Assembly (NCBI GenBank): GCA_048013815.1
Contig: CM106585.1
Span: forward strand, 16,182,001-16,246,000
Direction of reading: 5' to 3'
DNA length: 64,000 bases
Origin: Setoptus koraiensis
Taxonomy: Eukaryota > Arthropoda
The translations under genes were made by a program, and so were the position numbers. The notes under the pieces are model-generated. The model was not told the origin of the DNA. It saw only the letters and a program-made list of their open reading frames with translations, and searched no databases. Positions 1 to 12,921 of the stretch are shown one piece after another. How positions within the stretch are numbered: position 1 is the first letter of the stretch; every line of letters starts with the position of its first letter.

Positions 1-1
1 T

Positions 2-3000
2 GCCTATGTAGCCAGCAACATTCAACAACCTAGAGATATCACGGTTGATTTATCTACTCATGATGTATATTGGTGTGACAGTGCGGATGATACAATCAGG
101 AAAATTAGTCTATCAGGTCAGATTACGACAATCTACAAAGAGTTACCTAATCCTTTCGGAATAGCTTTATTAGGAGAGGACGTTTTTTGGGCTGACCGTA
201 GCGCTCGTCTCGTTTATAAAGGTCCGAAAACGAATACCGACCAAACCCCTCCTCATACATTCAAGTCAGACATTGATAAGCTTAGAGATGTAGTAATATT
301 CGATGCAAGAAATCAACCAAATGACGATAGTTCACCTTGTGCAAAGTCTACAAATAACCGTTGTGATCAATTGTGCTTCGCAATGCCAAAAGAAAGTATC
401 GGGAAATGTGAATGTGCTTTTGGCAAATTGGATGCAGATGGGAGAAAATGTGTTCAAGTTGAAGAATATCTCATATTCACAACTAGGCGTGAAATACGAA
501 GTGTACATCTAGATAAATCAACCAGCGCACCTTTCTTGCCACATGGAAATCTTTCGAATGTTGTCGGCTTGGATTACGACTATGAGCGTAAGAGGCTGTT
601 TTTCACACAGATTCGTCCCGAACCTGTCATAGGATATATAGACATGGATACGACCAACTCTCCCACGCGTACAATTGAGGGAAAACCAAAAATAATTTTG
701 AAACAAGGTATTAATCCAGAGGGTATCGCTTATGATTGGACATCTCAGAAGATTTATTGGACGGATTCAGCAAATCGAAGCATATATGCAATGAATGTTA
801 ATGGAACCCACATTGTCAACATCATCAGGGTCGATCGCCCGCGGGCTTTAGTTCTAGATCCTTGCGAAGGTTATCTATACTTTACTGATTGGGGCAGATT
901 GGGAAATTCTGGCCGAATTTACCGTGCCACAATGGCAGGAGATCAGAGAACCGCTATAATCAATGCTAGTTTGACTCAACCATCGGGTCTCACCATAGAT
1001 TATGCAGACCGAAAGCTCTATTGGTCTGACGCGAGCAGAGAAAAGATCGAACGTTCTAACATGGATGGTAGCCTACGCGAGATACTCGTTTCCGCCACCA
1101 TCTACCCCTTTGCTTTAACAGTATCGGGTAACTATATTTATTGGACAGATCTACAGTTGCACGGTGTCTACAGAGCAGAGAAAAATACTGGAGCCAATAT
1201 GTTCGAGATAGTGAAGAGACTCGAAGAATCACCAAGAGATATTCACATCTTTAGTTCACAACAGGTTTTTTGTAACTTAACTCAATGCGCTATCAATAAT
1301 GGCGGGTGCACACAGTCATGTCACCCAGCACCTGGCGGTGTCGAATGCAAATGTCATGGTGGTTTCAAAATAGCCAACGAGGGTAGGATGTGTGTTCCCG
1401 AAAACGTAACTTGTGAAGATACTAAGTTCACGTGTCCCTCTGGTAAGTGTTTACCTCGTTTTTGGGTCTGCGATGGTGATAACGATTGTGGCTCTACGCC
1501 AGCGTGGGCTATTCCAACCCAAATAAGTTCAGCGCCAGTTTCTGCAAACATTAGTGCTGATGAAGACCCAGAATTCTGTAAAGTTCATCAATGTAATCCA
1601 AACGAGTTTCGTTGTAAGAACGGAAGATGCATATTCAAGAACTGGCGCTGCGATCATGATCCTGATTGCGGTAATGGGGACATGTCAGACGAAGAGGATT
1701 GCAAATATCCGCCTTGCGCACCTGGAGAATTCACATGTGATAATCAAAAGTGTATTCCTCAAGCTCAAGTATGTAATGGTATTAATGATTGCAAAGATAG
1801 CAAAACTAGCGACGAAAATCATGATTTATGCCCATCGAACAAGACCTGTCCAGCGGATCATTTCAAATGCCCTCACACTAACATTTGTGTAGAAAACTTT
1901 TGGATGTGTGATTCGGACAATGACTGTGGTTTCGCTGGACCGAATGGCACAGCAGCTGATGAAGACCCAAAACTTTGTGCCGAACGTAAATGCCCAGCTA
2001 ATAGCTTTAAATGCCCCAATAATCGATGTATTCCTGGCCTGTGGTATTGTGACGGTGACAATGATTGCGGTGACGGAACCGACGAACCAGAAGNNNNNNN
2101 NNNNNNNNNNNNNNNNNNNNNNNNNNNNNNNNNNNNNNNNNNNNNNNNNNNNNNNNNNNNNNNNNNNNNNNNNNNNNNNNNNNNNNNNNNNNNNNNNNNN
2201 NNNNNNNNNNNNNNNNNNNNNNNNNNNNNNNNNNNNNNNNNNNNNNNNNNNNNNNNNNNNNNNNNNNNNNNNNNNNNNNNNNNNNNNNNNNNNNNNNNNN
2301 NNNNNNNNNNNNNNNNNNNNNNNNNNNNNNNNNNNNNNNNNNNNNNNNNNNNNNNNNNNNNNNNNNNNNNNNNNNNNNNNNNNNNNNNNNNNNNNNNNNN
2401 NNNNNNNNNNNNNNNNNNNNNNNNNNNNNNNNNNNNNNNNNNNNNNNNNNNNNNNNNNNNNNNNNNNNNNNNNNNNNNNNNNNNNNNNNNNNNNNNNNNN
2501 NNNNNNNNNNNNNNNNNNNNNNNNNNNNNNNNNNNNNNNNNNNNNNNNNNNNNNNNNNNNNNNNNNNNNNNNNNNNNNNNNNNNNNNNNNNNNATACCAA
2601 AACTATGGTTTTGTGACGGTGATAATGACTGTCAGGACACATCTGATCCATCCACGTCTAGTGACGAACCTGCTTTCCAGTGCAGGAATAGAAATTGCAC
2701 AACAGGTTGGCTCAAATGCCCATCCCCCAACAACTACCGGTGCATACCAAGTTGGTTATTCTGCAATGAAAACGACGATTGTCACGATGCAAAAGATGGT
2801 GGGCTCAGTTCAGACGAATCTCATCCAGAAATGTGTCCCAAGTGTCATGAAACAGGAGATTTCAAGTGTAAGAATGGAAAGTGCATACCTCTGAGATGGC
2901 GTTGTGATTTCGATATGGACTGTAGTGACGGTTCTGATGAAGATCCAGCCATGTGCCAGGACTTGTATCGTGAATGCTCAGAAAGTGAGTTCCAATGTGC

Positions 3001-5533
3001 CAACAAGAAATGTATACAAAAATCCTGGCGCTGTGATTCGGACAATGATTGTAGTTCAGGCAATGATCAAGATACCAGCGACGAACAGGACTGTATGGTT
3101 TATAAATGCAAAGAAGACCAATTCAAGTGTCGTAGCGGGCACTGTATAGCGAAAAAGCTTGAATGCGATGGCAATCGCGATTGCACTGACGCTAGCGATG
3201 AGTTTAATAATAATTGTAAACCTAAATTTCCTGGTGGCCGTTATTGTTCACCATCCATGTTTCAATGTAACAATACCGTTTGTTTGAGGCCCGATTTCGT
3301 CTGTGATGGAGAAAATGATTGCAGTTCCGATCATTCAGACACCAGTGATGAAGACTCAGAGGCTTGTAACTCAAAACCTTATGAATGTGATCCATATAGA
3401 AAGTTCCTATGCGATAATAAGCGTTGCATACCAAAGTGGCAAACTTGCAATGGCGAAGATAATTGTGGAGATGGAAGTGACGAGAACAACAAGCACATCT
3501 GCCAGCGTCTTACTGTCAAGTGTTTGGAAACTGAATATAAGTGTGACCACAACAAGTGTCTCACAAAAGACAAACTATGCAATCACATCAATGACTGCGA
3601 TGATCTCTCGGATGAGCGTGGCTGTCACAAAGGAATCTGTAGTCCACCTGAGAAAATAGGACCTTGCTCACATAATTGTACTTCACTGGGAGACCAAGGT
3701 GACTTTTTCTGTACATGCCCTAAAGGATTTATTGTGTCCCATAACGAATCTCGAGACGGCCGAAACTCTAGCTCATTGTGTGTCGATTTGAACGAATGTC
3801 AAAGTCTTCGAATGAACAACTGCTCACAGATATGTGTCAACGATCCGGGAACATTCCATTGCGATTGTAACCCGGGATTTACCCAGTATGTAGGTGGCGA
3901 TTGTCTATTTGATGGATACAAAGAACATATCTTATATGCTAATGGGCCAGAAATAAGAGCCACCAATAGTGAAGGAGCATCCTCACTCATCAACAATCAA
4001 AGTCGTATTCAAGCTTTAGACTTCGACCCAACAAGTGATCCTGCCGTCTTATACTGGACTGATTCTCATGATAAAATCATCAAGCGTTCTATCATGCCCG
4101 ACCCTAACGATCCTCATCATGGCCAGGGCTATGCACAAGTCATTAGTACTAAAGATATTTCTCAGCCAGTCGATATTGCAGTAGATTGGGTTGGTAGAAA
4201 TCTTTATTGGGTCGATGTACTTCAAGAGAGCATTCCTAGACCGAAAGGCAAGATCATGGTTAGTCTGCTAGATGGAAGATACAAGAGACAACTGATACCA
4301 AATGGCTTAGAAAGACCAACCTCTCTTGTACTGGATCCCGAGCTGGCGATCATGTTCTGGGCAGATGCTGGCACATCACCTAAAATAGAGACATCATGGA
4401 TGGACGGATCTAAGAGAAGAGTACTGATAAACGAGCGTCTAGGCCATCCGTCAGGTATTACCGTGGATTATCTGAGCAACCATCGTATCTACTGGTGTGA
4501 CGCCAAGTTGAATACAATCGAAACATCAAACAATGATGGTTCCGATAGGCATGTGGTAATACATGAGGGTATCTCCCATCCATTCAGTGTCGACGTGTTC
4601 GCCACCCATCTGTATTGGATAACACGAGATACTGGAGAGGTGTATCGCCAGGACAAATTTGGACATGGAGTCAAGGTCCTAATGAAGCGCTCTATAGATC
4701 ACACCACTGATGTTAAAGTGTATCATCAACAAAAGTACGATACCAAACTCAAGAGCAACTGTTCTAGTAATCCATGTACTCATCTTTGCCTATTGACGCC
4801 AACTGAATCAGGTTACCACTGTGCTTGCCCAGACGGATCATTACAACCCGATGGTAGGGGATGCACTGCGGCATTTGAGTCACCTCTGGCACAACCTTAT
4901 AAATGCCCTTGTAAAAATTCTGGTTCATGCGTAGAAAATCCTGATTCTTCTCAGGTAACATGCCGATGTCAAGATTCCTTCGAAGGAGCTGCATGCGAAG
5001 ACTTTATTGGTTACCAAAAACGACCAATAGCTGAAAATGTTGTTTTGGCAGTGGCTGAATCACTGTTGTTCGTCTTTATGGTGTCCGCCATACCATTGCT
5101 AACCTTGGCAGCATTGTACATTTACTTCAAAAATCGCAACATCAAATCTGCTCAACATCAAAGTGTCCTTTTCAGAAACGGATCTAACGTCGAGTTCACC
5201 GCACCATCATTTATGAGCAGTAGTAGCCGAGGCTCTGATATTCTGCTTCAAGATAGTGGCTCCATTGATGGAGGCTCATTTGATCTAGGTAGTCTTTCAA
5301 AAGCCTCCACGGACTTCAGTAATCCTATGTATGCTATAGGAAACGACAACACTTTGAAAAACGTTGCTCTTCCGACTATGAACCAGGCAACGTCGTCTTT
5401 GTCACAACATACCTCCGATACAGTAACTCACAAATCATCACGCCACATCAGACAGGTTGGCTTGTCACCAACGAAAGTGGAGACAGACAAAGATACCCAA
5501 ATGCTCGTCGAAGAGGACAAATCTGAAAACTGA
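2..5533 (+). CDS. LDL receptor-related protein (LRP1/megalin-like), 3' part of gene
   Basis: Giant endocytic receptor that binds lipoproteins and many other ligands at the cell surface. The frame is open from base 2, so the gene begins before the window; 1843 residues are visible (167 of them unknown) with no intron. Order: end of a YWTD beta-propeller (YWCD, FWAD); an EGF module; a complete propeller (about residues 155-420, YWTD/YWSD repeats); an EGF module; 12-13 readable LDL-receptor class A repeats with C-D-x-D-x-D-C and SDE calcium signatures, interrupted by the assembly gap; two EGF modules, the second calcium-binding type (DLNEC); a third propeller (about 1305-1565); two EGF modules; a transmembrane helix near 1679-1708; and a cytoplasmic tail of about 135 residues with one NPxY endocytosis motif (FSNPMYAI). 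Only two EGF modules before the membrane fits megalin better than vertebrate LRP1, but arthropod LRP1 is not excluded. Stop TGA at 5531-5533. Confidence 0.93.
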   Translation, partial: AYVASNIQQPRDITVDLSTHDVYWCDSADDTIRKISLSGQITTIYKELPNPFGIALLGEDVFWADRSARLVYKGPKTNTDQTPPHTFKSDIDKLRDVVIFDARNQPNDDSSPCAKSTNNRCDQLCFAMPKESIGKCECAFGKLDADGRKCVQVEEYLIFTTRREIRSVHLDKSTSAPFLPHGNLSNVVGLDYDYERKRLFFTQIRPEPVIGYIDMDTTNSPTRTIEGKPKIILKQGINPEGIAYDWTSQKIYWTDSANRSIYAMNVNGTHIVNIIRVDRPRALVLDPCEGYLYFTDWGRLGNSGRIYRATMAGDQRTAIINASLTQPSGLTIDYADRKLYWSDASREKIERSNMDGSLREILVSATIYPFALTVSGNYIYWTDLQLHGVYRAEKNTGANMFEIVKRLEESPRDIHIFSSQQVFCNLTQCAINNGGCTQSCHPAPGGVECKCHGGFKIANEGRMCVPENVTCEDTKFTCPSGKCLPRFWVCDGDNDCGSTPAWAIPTQISSAPVSANISADEDPEFCKVHQCNPNEFRCKNGRCIFKNWRCDHDPDCGNGDMSDEEDCKYPPCAPGEFTCDNQKCIPQAQVCNGINDCKDSKTSDENHDLCPSNKTCPADHFKCPHTNICVENFWMCDSDNDCGFAGPNGTAADEDPKLCAERKCPANSFKCPNNRCIPGLWYCDGDNDCGDGTDEPEXXXXXXXXXXXXXXXXXXXXXXXXXXXXXXXXXXXXXXXXXXXXXXXXXXXXXXXXXXXXXXXXXXXXXXXXXXXXXXXXXXXXXXXXXXXXXXXXXXXXXXXXXXXXXXXXXXXXXXXXXXXXXXXXXXXXXXXXXXXXXXXXXXXXXXXXXXXXXXXXXXXXXXXIPKLWFCDGDNDCQDTSDPSTSSDEPAFQCRNRNCTTGWLKCPSPNNYRCIPSWLFCNENDDCHDAKDGGLSSDESHPEMCPKCHETGDFKCKNGKCIPLRWRCDFDMDCSDGSDEDPAMCQDLYRECSESEFQCANKKCIQKSWRCDSDNDCSSGNDQDTSDEQDCMVYKCKEDQFKCRSGHCIAKKLECDGNRDCTDASDEFNNNCKPKFPGGRYCSPSMFQCNNTVCLRPDFVCDGENDCSSDHSDTSDEDSEACNSKPYECDPYRKFLCDNKRCIPKWQTCNGEDNCGDGSDENNKHICQRLTVKCLETEYKCDHNKCLTKDKLCNHINDCDDLSDERGCHKGICSPPEKIGPCSHNCTSLGDQGDFFCTCPKGFIVSHNESRDGRNSSSLCVDLNECQSLRMNNCSQICVNDPGTFHCDCNPGFTQYVGGDCLFDGYKEHILYANGPEIRATNSEGASSLINNQSRIQALDFDPTSDPAVLYWTDSHDKIIKRSIMPDPNDPHHGQGYAQVISTKDISQPVDIAVDWVGRNLYWVDVLQESIPRPKGKIMVSLLDGRYKRQLIPNGLERPTSLVLDPELAIMFWADAGTSPKIETSWMDGSKRRVLINERLGHPSGITVDYLSNHRIYWCDAKLNTIETSNNDGSDRHVVIHEGISHPFSVDVFATHLYWITRDTGEVYRQDKFGHGVKVLMKRSIDHTTDVKVYHQQKYDTKLKSNCSSNPCTHLCLLTPTESGYHCACPDGSLQPDGRGCTAAFESPLAQPYKCPCKNSGSCVENPDSSQVTCRCQDSFEGAACEDFIGYQKRPIAENVVLAVAESLLFVFMVSAIPLLTLAALYIYFKNRNIKSAQHQSVLFRNGSNVEFTAPSFMSSSSRGSDILLQDSGSIDGGSFDLGSLSKASTDFSNPMYAIGNDNTLKNVALPTMNQATSSLSQHTSDTVTHKSSRHIRQVGLSPTKVETDKDTQMLVEEDKSEN
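2094..2593. other. Assembly gap of 500 N inside the LDLa repeat cluster
   Basis: Exactly 500 N, a conventional placeholder, so the true length is unknown. It breaks class A repeats of the LRP gene. The sequence before the gap ([16 protein letters not shown]) and after it ([16 protein letters not shown]) is nearly the same piece of the module, so repeat collapse is a likely cause. If the size were right it would hold about four repeats. Confidence 0.97.
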
Positions 5534-6043
5534 TACCCCCCATCGTTATGATTGCTAACTAAAGAAACTAAAGAAACTCAAGATCTGAGAAAGAGATTTG
5601 ATCATTAATATTCAGCGCGTCACAGAGAAAAAAGAGTATTTATCATTTTGTTTTACCATGAATTTGTGCGTGTAAATATAATATTGTATAATAAGAGTTT
5701 CCCAAGGAACTGGGAGCTATTTTAGTGAATTAAAGTCAAGTTATCGTTCCAACCAATTGAATTTTTTGCTCCATCTCAAGTTACTCTTCAATAGTCGAAG
5801 CCTCACTGAAGCTGCTTCTGACCCATCTTCTATTTCGCGCCTATTCACATGTCAACGCTACTGATTAATTATTTCATTAGAGATGTTTGATTTAAACTAT
5901 ATAGATTAGTCAGTTTGAGAGATGAACATCGAATTACCAATCTGATCCAGATTTATTTAAAAATGAATGTGCGCTTAGTTATAAAATTTAGGATTGTTCA
6001 CACCGTTTAATAACAACACTACAATATTAACAATTCAGATGCG
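5534..6043. other. Convergent 3' intergenic region between the LRP and Pins genes
   Basis: AT-rich spacer of 510 bp shared by the 3' ends of two converging genes. An ATTAAA near 5730 could serve the LRP transcript. TTTATT at 5952-5957 is AATAAA on the minus strand, 87 bp past the Pins stop, and is a good poly(A) signal candidate for Pins. No other coding signal is seen. Confidence 0.6.
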
Positions 6044-8290
6044 TTATATTTTGGGCTTTCCTTTGTCCTTCGACATCTGGTGATCACTTGAGGAGGAAGG
6101 CAAGGCCGATCGCTGTTCGTCTATGCGATCAGATTGGAATCGCATTATTAGATTAAAAAAGTCATCCTCAGTGTCTTTCAAACGTTGTTGACACATTTCA
6201 CTGGATGCAGTTGTGAGACCACTCAAACAAACACTTGAGGATCTTTTTTGGAACTTTTCTGATTGTTTGCTGACGCTAGATGAAGGGTTGACATCGCTCT
6301 TGGGCGGTGAATTGAGATTACTAGTTTTAGGTATGGCCACTCGTTGATCATCTAATCTAGTGGACTGACATTTCATCAAAAGATCTAAAAAGCGCTCGTC
6401 TGATTGTGGTTCTACAGCTAAAGATTGGTACCGTCTAGAAAGGGGTTTTTTATTGACTGGTACCTTTCTTTCGCTCGCGTTCTTTTGACTTGATAAAACT
6501 TCTTGACTTGGCGTTGTGAACGAGCTACCGTCTACAGGATGAAATGCTTGTGTCTTACTGTTCATCACATTGATGGTACCATTTGTGGCAGCTTTGCACC
6601 CTGGAAGAGAAGCTCGTTGCTCGTCCATTCTCTGGCCCTGAGCTCCTGCAATCAACTCAAACAATTGATCCCGATGCTCTGCAGATACTGTGGGTCGACG
6701 AGCAATGTGCTTCACCATTTCTGATTGACATGGATAATTGGCGAGAGAACTTTTTCTGTACGCTTGCTTGACTGGTACTGTGCTACTTGATCTTGGAGCT
6801 GGACCTAGATTTTCTTTATCATCCTTAGTTGGAGCTTGACTATTTTTTACAATTTCGCACCTCTGCTCATCAATGCGACCACTTTGAAAGTGAGCAATCA
6901 TATCAAGCAATCTTTCGCTAGATGCACTCTTATTTAGTTTTTCCCCCGAAAACTTCCGGTTATGTTTATGGTCAACTGGATCAAATGCGCAATTTAATTG
7001 TTTCTCGAATCGTCTTTGCTCCTGTTCTTGACGTTTGTCAGGCGTTAATCGGAGCAAGTTCAAGCGTTCCATGCTGAAACGTTTATTTTTGGTGGTCTGA
7101 TGACTAGTCTGATCTATGCTTGAACTTCGGGCTCCTTGATTAATCAAGGAGCCAGATATCGTGAACACCTGATTACCATCTTGGTTGGTATTTTGCGATT
7201 GTTTATTCATTAATATAGCTTGTATTTCGTCTATATTGATTTGAGCGCTATCTTGGCCTGCTTCATCTCCCAATTCCTTTGCGATCTCCAGGTGTTTCTT
7301 GGCGTATTCCAGCGCACTATGATGATCATTTTTAAGTTGATAAATGTTGACTAAACTCCAACAAGCTCGACCCTCCCCCAGCCTATCTTTTAATTTTCTG
7401 ACTATATCCAGGTACGAATGATGATATTTGATAGCCGATTCATAATCGCGCAATAAGGTGTATGTGTTCGCTAGACTGTAAAAAGATTGAGCCTCAACTG
7501 TTTTGTCATCTAATTCTTGAGCTAAATGCAGTGTTTGAAAATAGTTTTCTAACGCCTCTTGAAAGTTTCCCAGGAAGACATTTGCGTTGCCTAGATTACA
7601 TTGAGCTCGTCGTTCTGCGGCCCTATCACCAAATCTTCGCGCAATCTCTAGTCTTTTTTCATGATTGAGCACAGCTAATTGAAAGTTGCCAATTAAATAG
7701 TGTGTGTTACCCAAGTTACCGTAGGCTCTACCCATGGCAGCGTCGTCTTTTAGTTCCTGTGCAACACTTAGATTGGCCTCATAGTATTCTACTGCTTGCA
7801 ATAAGCACGATTTAATATTATCAGGCAGTTCGCCAGGATTTTGTCTATCCAGATGTAGCATCTTTTTGCCTTTGGTATGATAAACGTTGCCCAAGTTGTA
7901 TAGGGCTCTTCCCTCTCCAACTTTGTCATTTAAGTTTTTGCTAATCTCTAGATGTCGAAGACAATATTCGGCGGCCTCGTCAAATTTGTCCAGCATCTTG
8001 AGTGTGTTTCCCAGATTTCCGCTGGCCTTGGCCTCGGCCACTTCGTCATGAATGTTTTTTGTGGTGGCAACATCGAGTTTGTGATATTCGAGAGCTTTTT
8101 CGTATTTTTCCAAATAGAAATATGCATTGCCTAGCTGAGAGTATATGGCCGAGAGGGTGCGTTGATCGTTTGTGCCCACTTTAATGGCGGCCTCAAAGAA
8201 TGCCACTCCGCTCTGAAAGTCGCCCGTCTTGCACAGTCGTTCGCCCTCCAGGGCCAGTTCCATGCAAGTGGATGTGGTTGTACCGTCCAT
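6044..8290 (-). CDS. pins: Pins/LGN/AGS3-family G-protein signalling modulator (TPR + four GoLoco motifs)
   Basis: Cortical adaptor that orients the mitotic spindle. In this family the TPR half binds NuMA/Mud or Inscuteable and the GoLoco half binds GDP-loaded G-alpha-i/o as a guanine-nucleotide dissociation inhibitor. The 748-residue protein starts at a real ATG (8290-8288) and has no intron. Residues 1-360 hold eight tetratricopeptide-type repeats with the LGNLGN-type helices of the family (GNLGNTLKMLDKFDEA, YNLGNVYHTKGK). Near residue 405 the linker reads KRFSMERLNLLRLTPDK, matching the conserved linker segment that Aurora-A phosphorylates and Discs-large binds in Pins/LGN. Four GoLoco motifs follow near residues 457-477, 537-558, 631-652 and 703-722, each ending in the diagnostic D(E/D)QR. 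Four is the vertebrate LGN/AGS3 number; Drosophila Pins has three. A (GT)12 tract lies just upstream of the start. Confidence 0.95.
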   Translation of the reverse strand: MDGTTTSTCMELALEGERLCKTGDFQSGVAFFEAAIKVGTNDQRTLSAIYSQLGNAYFYLEKYEKALEYHKLDVATTKNIHDEVAEAKASGNLGNTLKMLDKFDEAAEYCLRHLEISKNLNDKVGEGRALYNLGNVYHTKGKKMLHLDRQNPGELPDNIKSCLLQAVEYYEANLSVAQELKDDAAMGRAYGNLGNTHYLIGNFQLAVLNHEKRLEIARRFGDRAAERRAQCNLGNANVFLGNFQEALENYFQTLHLAQELDDKTVEAQSFYSLANTYTLLRDYESAIKYHHSYLDIVRKLKDRLGEGRACWSLVNIYQLKNDHHSALEYAKKHLEIAKELGDEAGQDSAQINIDEIQAILMNKQSQNTNQDGNQVFTISGSLINQGARSSSIDQTSHQTTKNKRFSMERLNLLRLTPDKRQEQEQRRFEKQLNCAFDPVDHKHNRKFSGEKLNKSASSERLLDMIAHFQSGRIDEQRCEIVKNSQAPTKDDKENLGPAPRSSSTVPVKQAYRKSSLANYPCQSEMVKHIARRPTVSAEHRDQLFELIAGAQGQRMDEQRASLPGCKAATNGTINVMNSKTQAFHPVDGSSFTTPSQEVLSSQKNASERKVPVNKKPLSRRYQSLAVEPQSDERFLDLLMKCQSTRLDDQRVAIPKTSNLNSPPKSDVNPSSSVSKQSEKFQKRSSSVCLSGLTTASSEMCQQRLKDTEDDFFNLIMRFQSDRIDEQRSALPSSSSDHQMSKDKGKPKI
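7130..7153. repeat. 24-bp perfect palindrome inside the Pins coding sequence
   Basis: GGCTCCTTGATT is followed directly by its exact reverse complement. It lies in the low-constraint linker (encoding around GSLINQGAR), just N-terminal to the conserved KRFSMERL segment, and could fold as a 12-bp stem in DNA or mRNA. Confidence 0.8.
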
Positions 8291-8300
8291 TTTTAAGTGA

Positions 8301-8324
8301 GTGTGTGTGTGTGTGTGTGTGTGT
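8301..8324. repeat. (GT)12 microsatellite in the Pins 5' leader
   Basis: Uninterrupted dinucleotide tract starting about 10 bp upstream of the Pins ATG; it would read as (AC)12 in the transcript if the leader is contiguous. Confidence 0.9.
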
Positions 8325-9753
8325 TAATATCGGATATTGATTGACAAATATTGTAGCTAGTGCAGACGGCGGATATGTATTGGTGTGTGGTATTTACTAA
8401 TAAATTTATATGAATCGGTGAATGTGCGTATATCGGCTGGCTACGTTGCAACGGTCAATGTTGTTTGCGTGTGTATGCGCGTTGTGTTGTTGTGTTGGTC
8501 ACTATACGATTGTTGTGTCACATATTTAATTAGCAGCGACGGGCTCAAAATGGTCGACGACAACCCTTGTTCGGTGTGTTGCCCCAGCGATGTTGACGGT
8601 CAGCACTACTGGCGCTACTCTAATGCGCTTGCCTCAATGATTCGCCTCATTAGTGCGGACATGGCACACACACAATATTGAATACAATTCTAAAATAATA
8701 CTTGTTACAAGATGAGCTATTCAGTTGGCCTGGCCCTCTACCGCTACCACTTCTAACACACTAAATTCTAAACGCTAAATGTTAATTCTATTTTCTCAAT
8801 GAACCTCAAGCCAGCAACTGGATCACAGTGGCCGTAGTGCGTGCCATGATGCAATTGTTAGCGCCCAAATGCATAAATAAAAATAACGTTCGCCAGTCGG
8901 CCGCTACAGCCCTACCCAATAACACTGGCGCAATGTTTCAACTGTTGTAACGCATTGATTTAACAATCTGTGCGTCCCATTAGAGAGAACATCGCTCAAA
9001 CGCACACACACACACACGGTACACAGAATGTTCTGCTGCTGTTGCTTGTATCGGTTGTGTTGGAGTGTGTGTGTGTGTGTGCGTGCCTATAGACGCGAAT
9101 TTGCGAATCGGATGCGTGTTGTGGCGGTTGCAGAGAGCGCGTCCGCAACCTTGTGCGTGCTGCCTTTCATTCAACGTGGTTGGCGCCCACAATAGTTCTA
9201 TCGCACTCGCACACACACACACACACATACAGTTCGTAAACGGACATTTCCCCCACTCCGCCACTCGCTACACCGTGGCCCGTAATAGAACTCCTAAATG
9301 GTTGGCTGGTTCGTTCGTTGGCTGCTGCCCGACATACTCTGTGCCCCACACACTCCAGAGCGCGCCAGCGCTCACACAGCCCGCTTGTGCTACAGCTCAA
9401 CATCTCGCGCGCGCGCGCTCTTCTCCTAAACGCTCCTGATGTGCTGTGTTTGCTGCGGATGTGCCATTGCGCAGAGCAGCACCAAACAAACAGATGCGCA
9501 CACTCGTCAATGTTAATACCCTCATCCTGTGTAAGTGTATTTGTTTGTTTGAACGGGCAGCCCCAATATCTGGTTGTTGTTCGGAAACCCAAGAAGTGCG
9601 AACTAACAGCTACCTTGCCAAACGCGCTCATCCGCTAGCGAAAGGGCCTATTTACACACGAGGTGCGCGCTACCTAGCTCTATCGCAACTATATTACGAG
9701 CTTGGCGCGCGCGCGAAAAATGGTCTTCGTCACCCAACTGTGTGCAAGTGTGT

Positions 9754-9824
<71 letters not shown>

Positions 9825-12800
9825 TGTGTGAGTGTATGTTGTTTTATATCTTTTTCTACTCACGCACCTCGTGCACAGATTGCATCAACTATGGGCACTA
9901 CTACTGCTGGTGCACATATTATGTAATCGGCTGACTGGTTGAACTGTGAGAGGCGAGACCAGGGTTGTCAGGATCGGTTGATCATGATCGCGCGCATCGC
10001 AAAACAAGTGAATAACATGCGATAAACATATAGACAAGGACACTCTCTCGCTCTCTCTCCCTCTTTCTCGAGCCAGCAAGCTGGCCACCAAAGAGATACC
10101 ACAAATCACTGCTGTGTGAGCTATTATCGCGCACGTTCTATAAGTTCGTGTTACCCCACTGAATAATAATAATCTCGTCTCTTCGATCACCTTCGATGTG
10201 CCAAGACGCATTTTGCGCTTGTATGGCGAGCTCGGGATGCAAACAGACCCATGGACCCAACAGAGGATATTCCTCTTCGTCGTCTCAGTGACAGGCCGAC
10301 TACACAAGTCAATATGTCTCTCAACTGTTGTCTCAATTGTGGCTCGCAAATATCTGACGATATCTGGCCTCGTGCAAGTCGTTCATCAAAGTCATTTAGT
10401 CCTTGACAGTGCCCATGCAACATATTAGCACAATGTGTAATATATATGTATATACATGTGTGTATGTTTGTTGACGCACAAAACTTCCGTTAGATGGATG
10501 AGTTGGCCATCAGTTATTGCAAGTGGCGTACATTCTGACGGATCGCACACATATATAAACTCTGACCCGCATCTACAAATCGCCGCTCGTTGATTGAAAC
10601 CAATGAGTAGGGCGATGAAATACGGCCAAAGTACAAATTGAATCCGGTCGCATTGTTTCAACGAACGAAAGGTCTGTGTCTAACACTAACTTCCTTTCTG
10701 TTCAGTTATGTATTATCGTTAGCACAGGTGCTACAATGTTGCGCGTGTCAGCGTCATGTCCGATTATGCAAGCCTCACACGAGGCACAATTGACAGGCTA
10801 ACAGTTCAGTAGTTCACTGGATATAGGTCGAGCTTTGGTTTGATTCATTCAGCTCGTTATGAACAGGAAACATACTGTCAATTTAGGCATACTACACAAC
10901 CTGTTTTGCAAATACACACGCGCACCACAACGGTCATCAACGTAATATGTTTCAATGCCACTACCCATATAATATATCTGGCATGCAGATTGCAATAAGC
11001 AGTCAGCTATTGGGGAAAAGAAAAAAATATTTATATCGAGATTTGTTTACTTATTTTGACCAGCCGTCTAGATATCTCACATGCGCAGAGGCCCACAAAT
11101 AAATTCATTCTGTGTGATAAAAAACATTTGGCAAACATTATGCAAAGCATAATAAAATGATTAGATCTCTCTTGCAAGTGCTATAAAGGTCTCAACTGGC
11201 GGCACTATCGCTGTTTTGTTGGACGTACTCTCAAGTTATCATGCGGCCAATCATTGTTAACTTTAGCGCCTGCCCGTTGCACACGTGTCGGTGTTCTTGA
11301 AGGAATAGACATCTTCAGATAAAATGTGCGCTTGGTCCTTAGATTCAATATCGCATTCGCTTGCCACCAGCCCGATTATCATTGGTAATGTAAAAATATA
11401 ATAACGGCCTACGAATCGGAGGGTCTGGTCGACCACCTTGACGCAACTCACGATACGAAATGATTTGGGTGAGTTGATCTCGATACACGAGCGCTAGACC
11501 GCGACAAAATATGAAATTAATTCAGCGCGATGGACAATGCATGCACAGTTTTTAGAGTGGAGGGGCTAGCTGCTCGGTGAAGGTCATTTTGGTGGCTGTA
11601 GCCCGAGTGATATTAAGTCGAAAAATGGACCATAAAGAATGCCAGTCATCTATGTGAAAGCTCTGTGCAATTCGTGGGCTTCGTGCTAGCTCGACACCAT
11701 TCGATGATTGCATGTGAATAAATTGGGTCCAGAACAATTTCTCCCTCCTTCAGACGATCAATAAGAACTTGATAATCGACTTAGTGTATAGAGACTGACA
11801 CACACAGCAGTATGTTGACGAGTACATACTCGTCCGTATGTCTTATGAGTTGCACACCATCAATCTTACAACAAGGATTGTGAATTGGCAATGTGTGTGC
11901 ACTTGACGTAGTTGTTCATTCGTACTGTCCGAACTTCGAAGACCATCTAGCTGTGGCAAGAGAAAAACTGTGATCTTATCGCATTTGAGAGCTCATTACG
12001 AACCTGACTTAGACAGACTGAGTTTTATGTTACACGAACAGCTTTCATAGCTCCAAAAAAAAAATGGTTCGACCCCTTCACCGATATTGTCAGTCGTGTT
12101 CTCAGGCCATATGTCTACAATCTCAACTGATGATGTCGACAGAGACTCAAATGCAGCTAAACTATTGGGGCCTCACCTTGAGATAGTATTCCATTGTTAT
12201 CGTTGATTCTTACTGAGTAGAATTTATTGAAGAGCTTCTCACTGAAGTTTAGTAAATCAGCCGCCTCTTATAATTTGTACAATGTTTCATGCCAGATCAC
12301 TGATACACAGAAAAAGATTATTTGTGTCTCTTTAGCTACAATCCACTAACTAAACAGCAGCTATATTAATTTCGTAAACTGTTCTTTCGGGATTCGAGTC
12401 ACACGAAAGATCAAGATGACAATTTGCGACAGAATCTACTATTTCCTTGAAATTGGCTTTTCTTCACAGATGAACTGTGCATATATTCCGACGCCGTGAT
12501 CTGGATACACTACTGTATTTTTTGATTGACGAGCGCAGATGCAGATCACGAGATATCTGTCGCATGATCTTCAAGCCGAATCTAATCTCGCGACTTAAAC
12601 TAAGCTTCGCATTGTTCTGCTGAATCATTCTATTCAAGCAGTCGAAAAAATGAACTGAAATACGTGGTCATATCATTCGCATATGAGCTTGAGAGATATC
12701 GCATACCATTGAGAGGCCCAATGTGAATCTCGCACCAGCCTTAGAATACCGCTGAGCATCGGGATAAACGCCGGTCGACCAAAGAACAGGAAAATAGAGC

Positions 12801-12921
12801 CATTAAAAGTGAGAATCATATTTTTCTTTTAAATTCAATTCATAATCTAATTATTACTACATTTCTTACGTACTATTTACACCTAAAAACTTGTTAAATT
12901 ATTCTATGAAAGTGAACTACG
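8325..12921. other. Gene-free stretch between Pins 5' end and chitin synthase 3' end
   Basis: About 4.6 kb with only short, low-complexity open frames on either strand. The Pins promoter should lie at its left edge and the 3' UTR of chitin synthase at its right edge (AT-rich from about 12800). GT/CA tracts are dense at 9000-9840, followed by mixed-composition sequence without recognisable exons, RNA genes or transposon proteins. Confidence 0.55.
9756..9836. repeat. Long (GT)n microsatellite
   Basis: Uninterrupted GT dinucleotides from 9756 to 9822 (about 33 units), continuing imperfectly to 9836. One of the longest pure dinucleotide tracts in the window. Confidence 0.95.

Noticed and set aside
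9446..9863. Frames of alternating Cys-Val or Thr-His on both strands
   Set aside because: Direct translation of the (GT)n tract; the same applies to similar frames at 35.7-36.0, 36.7-37.1, 39.2-39.7 and 45.4-45.7 kb.
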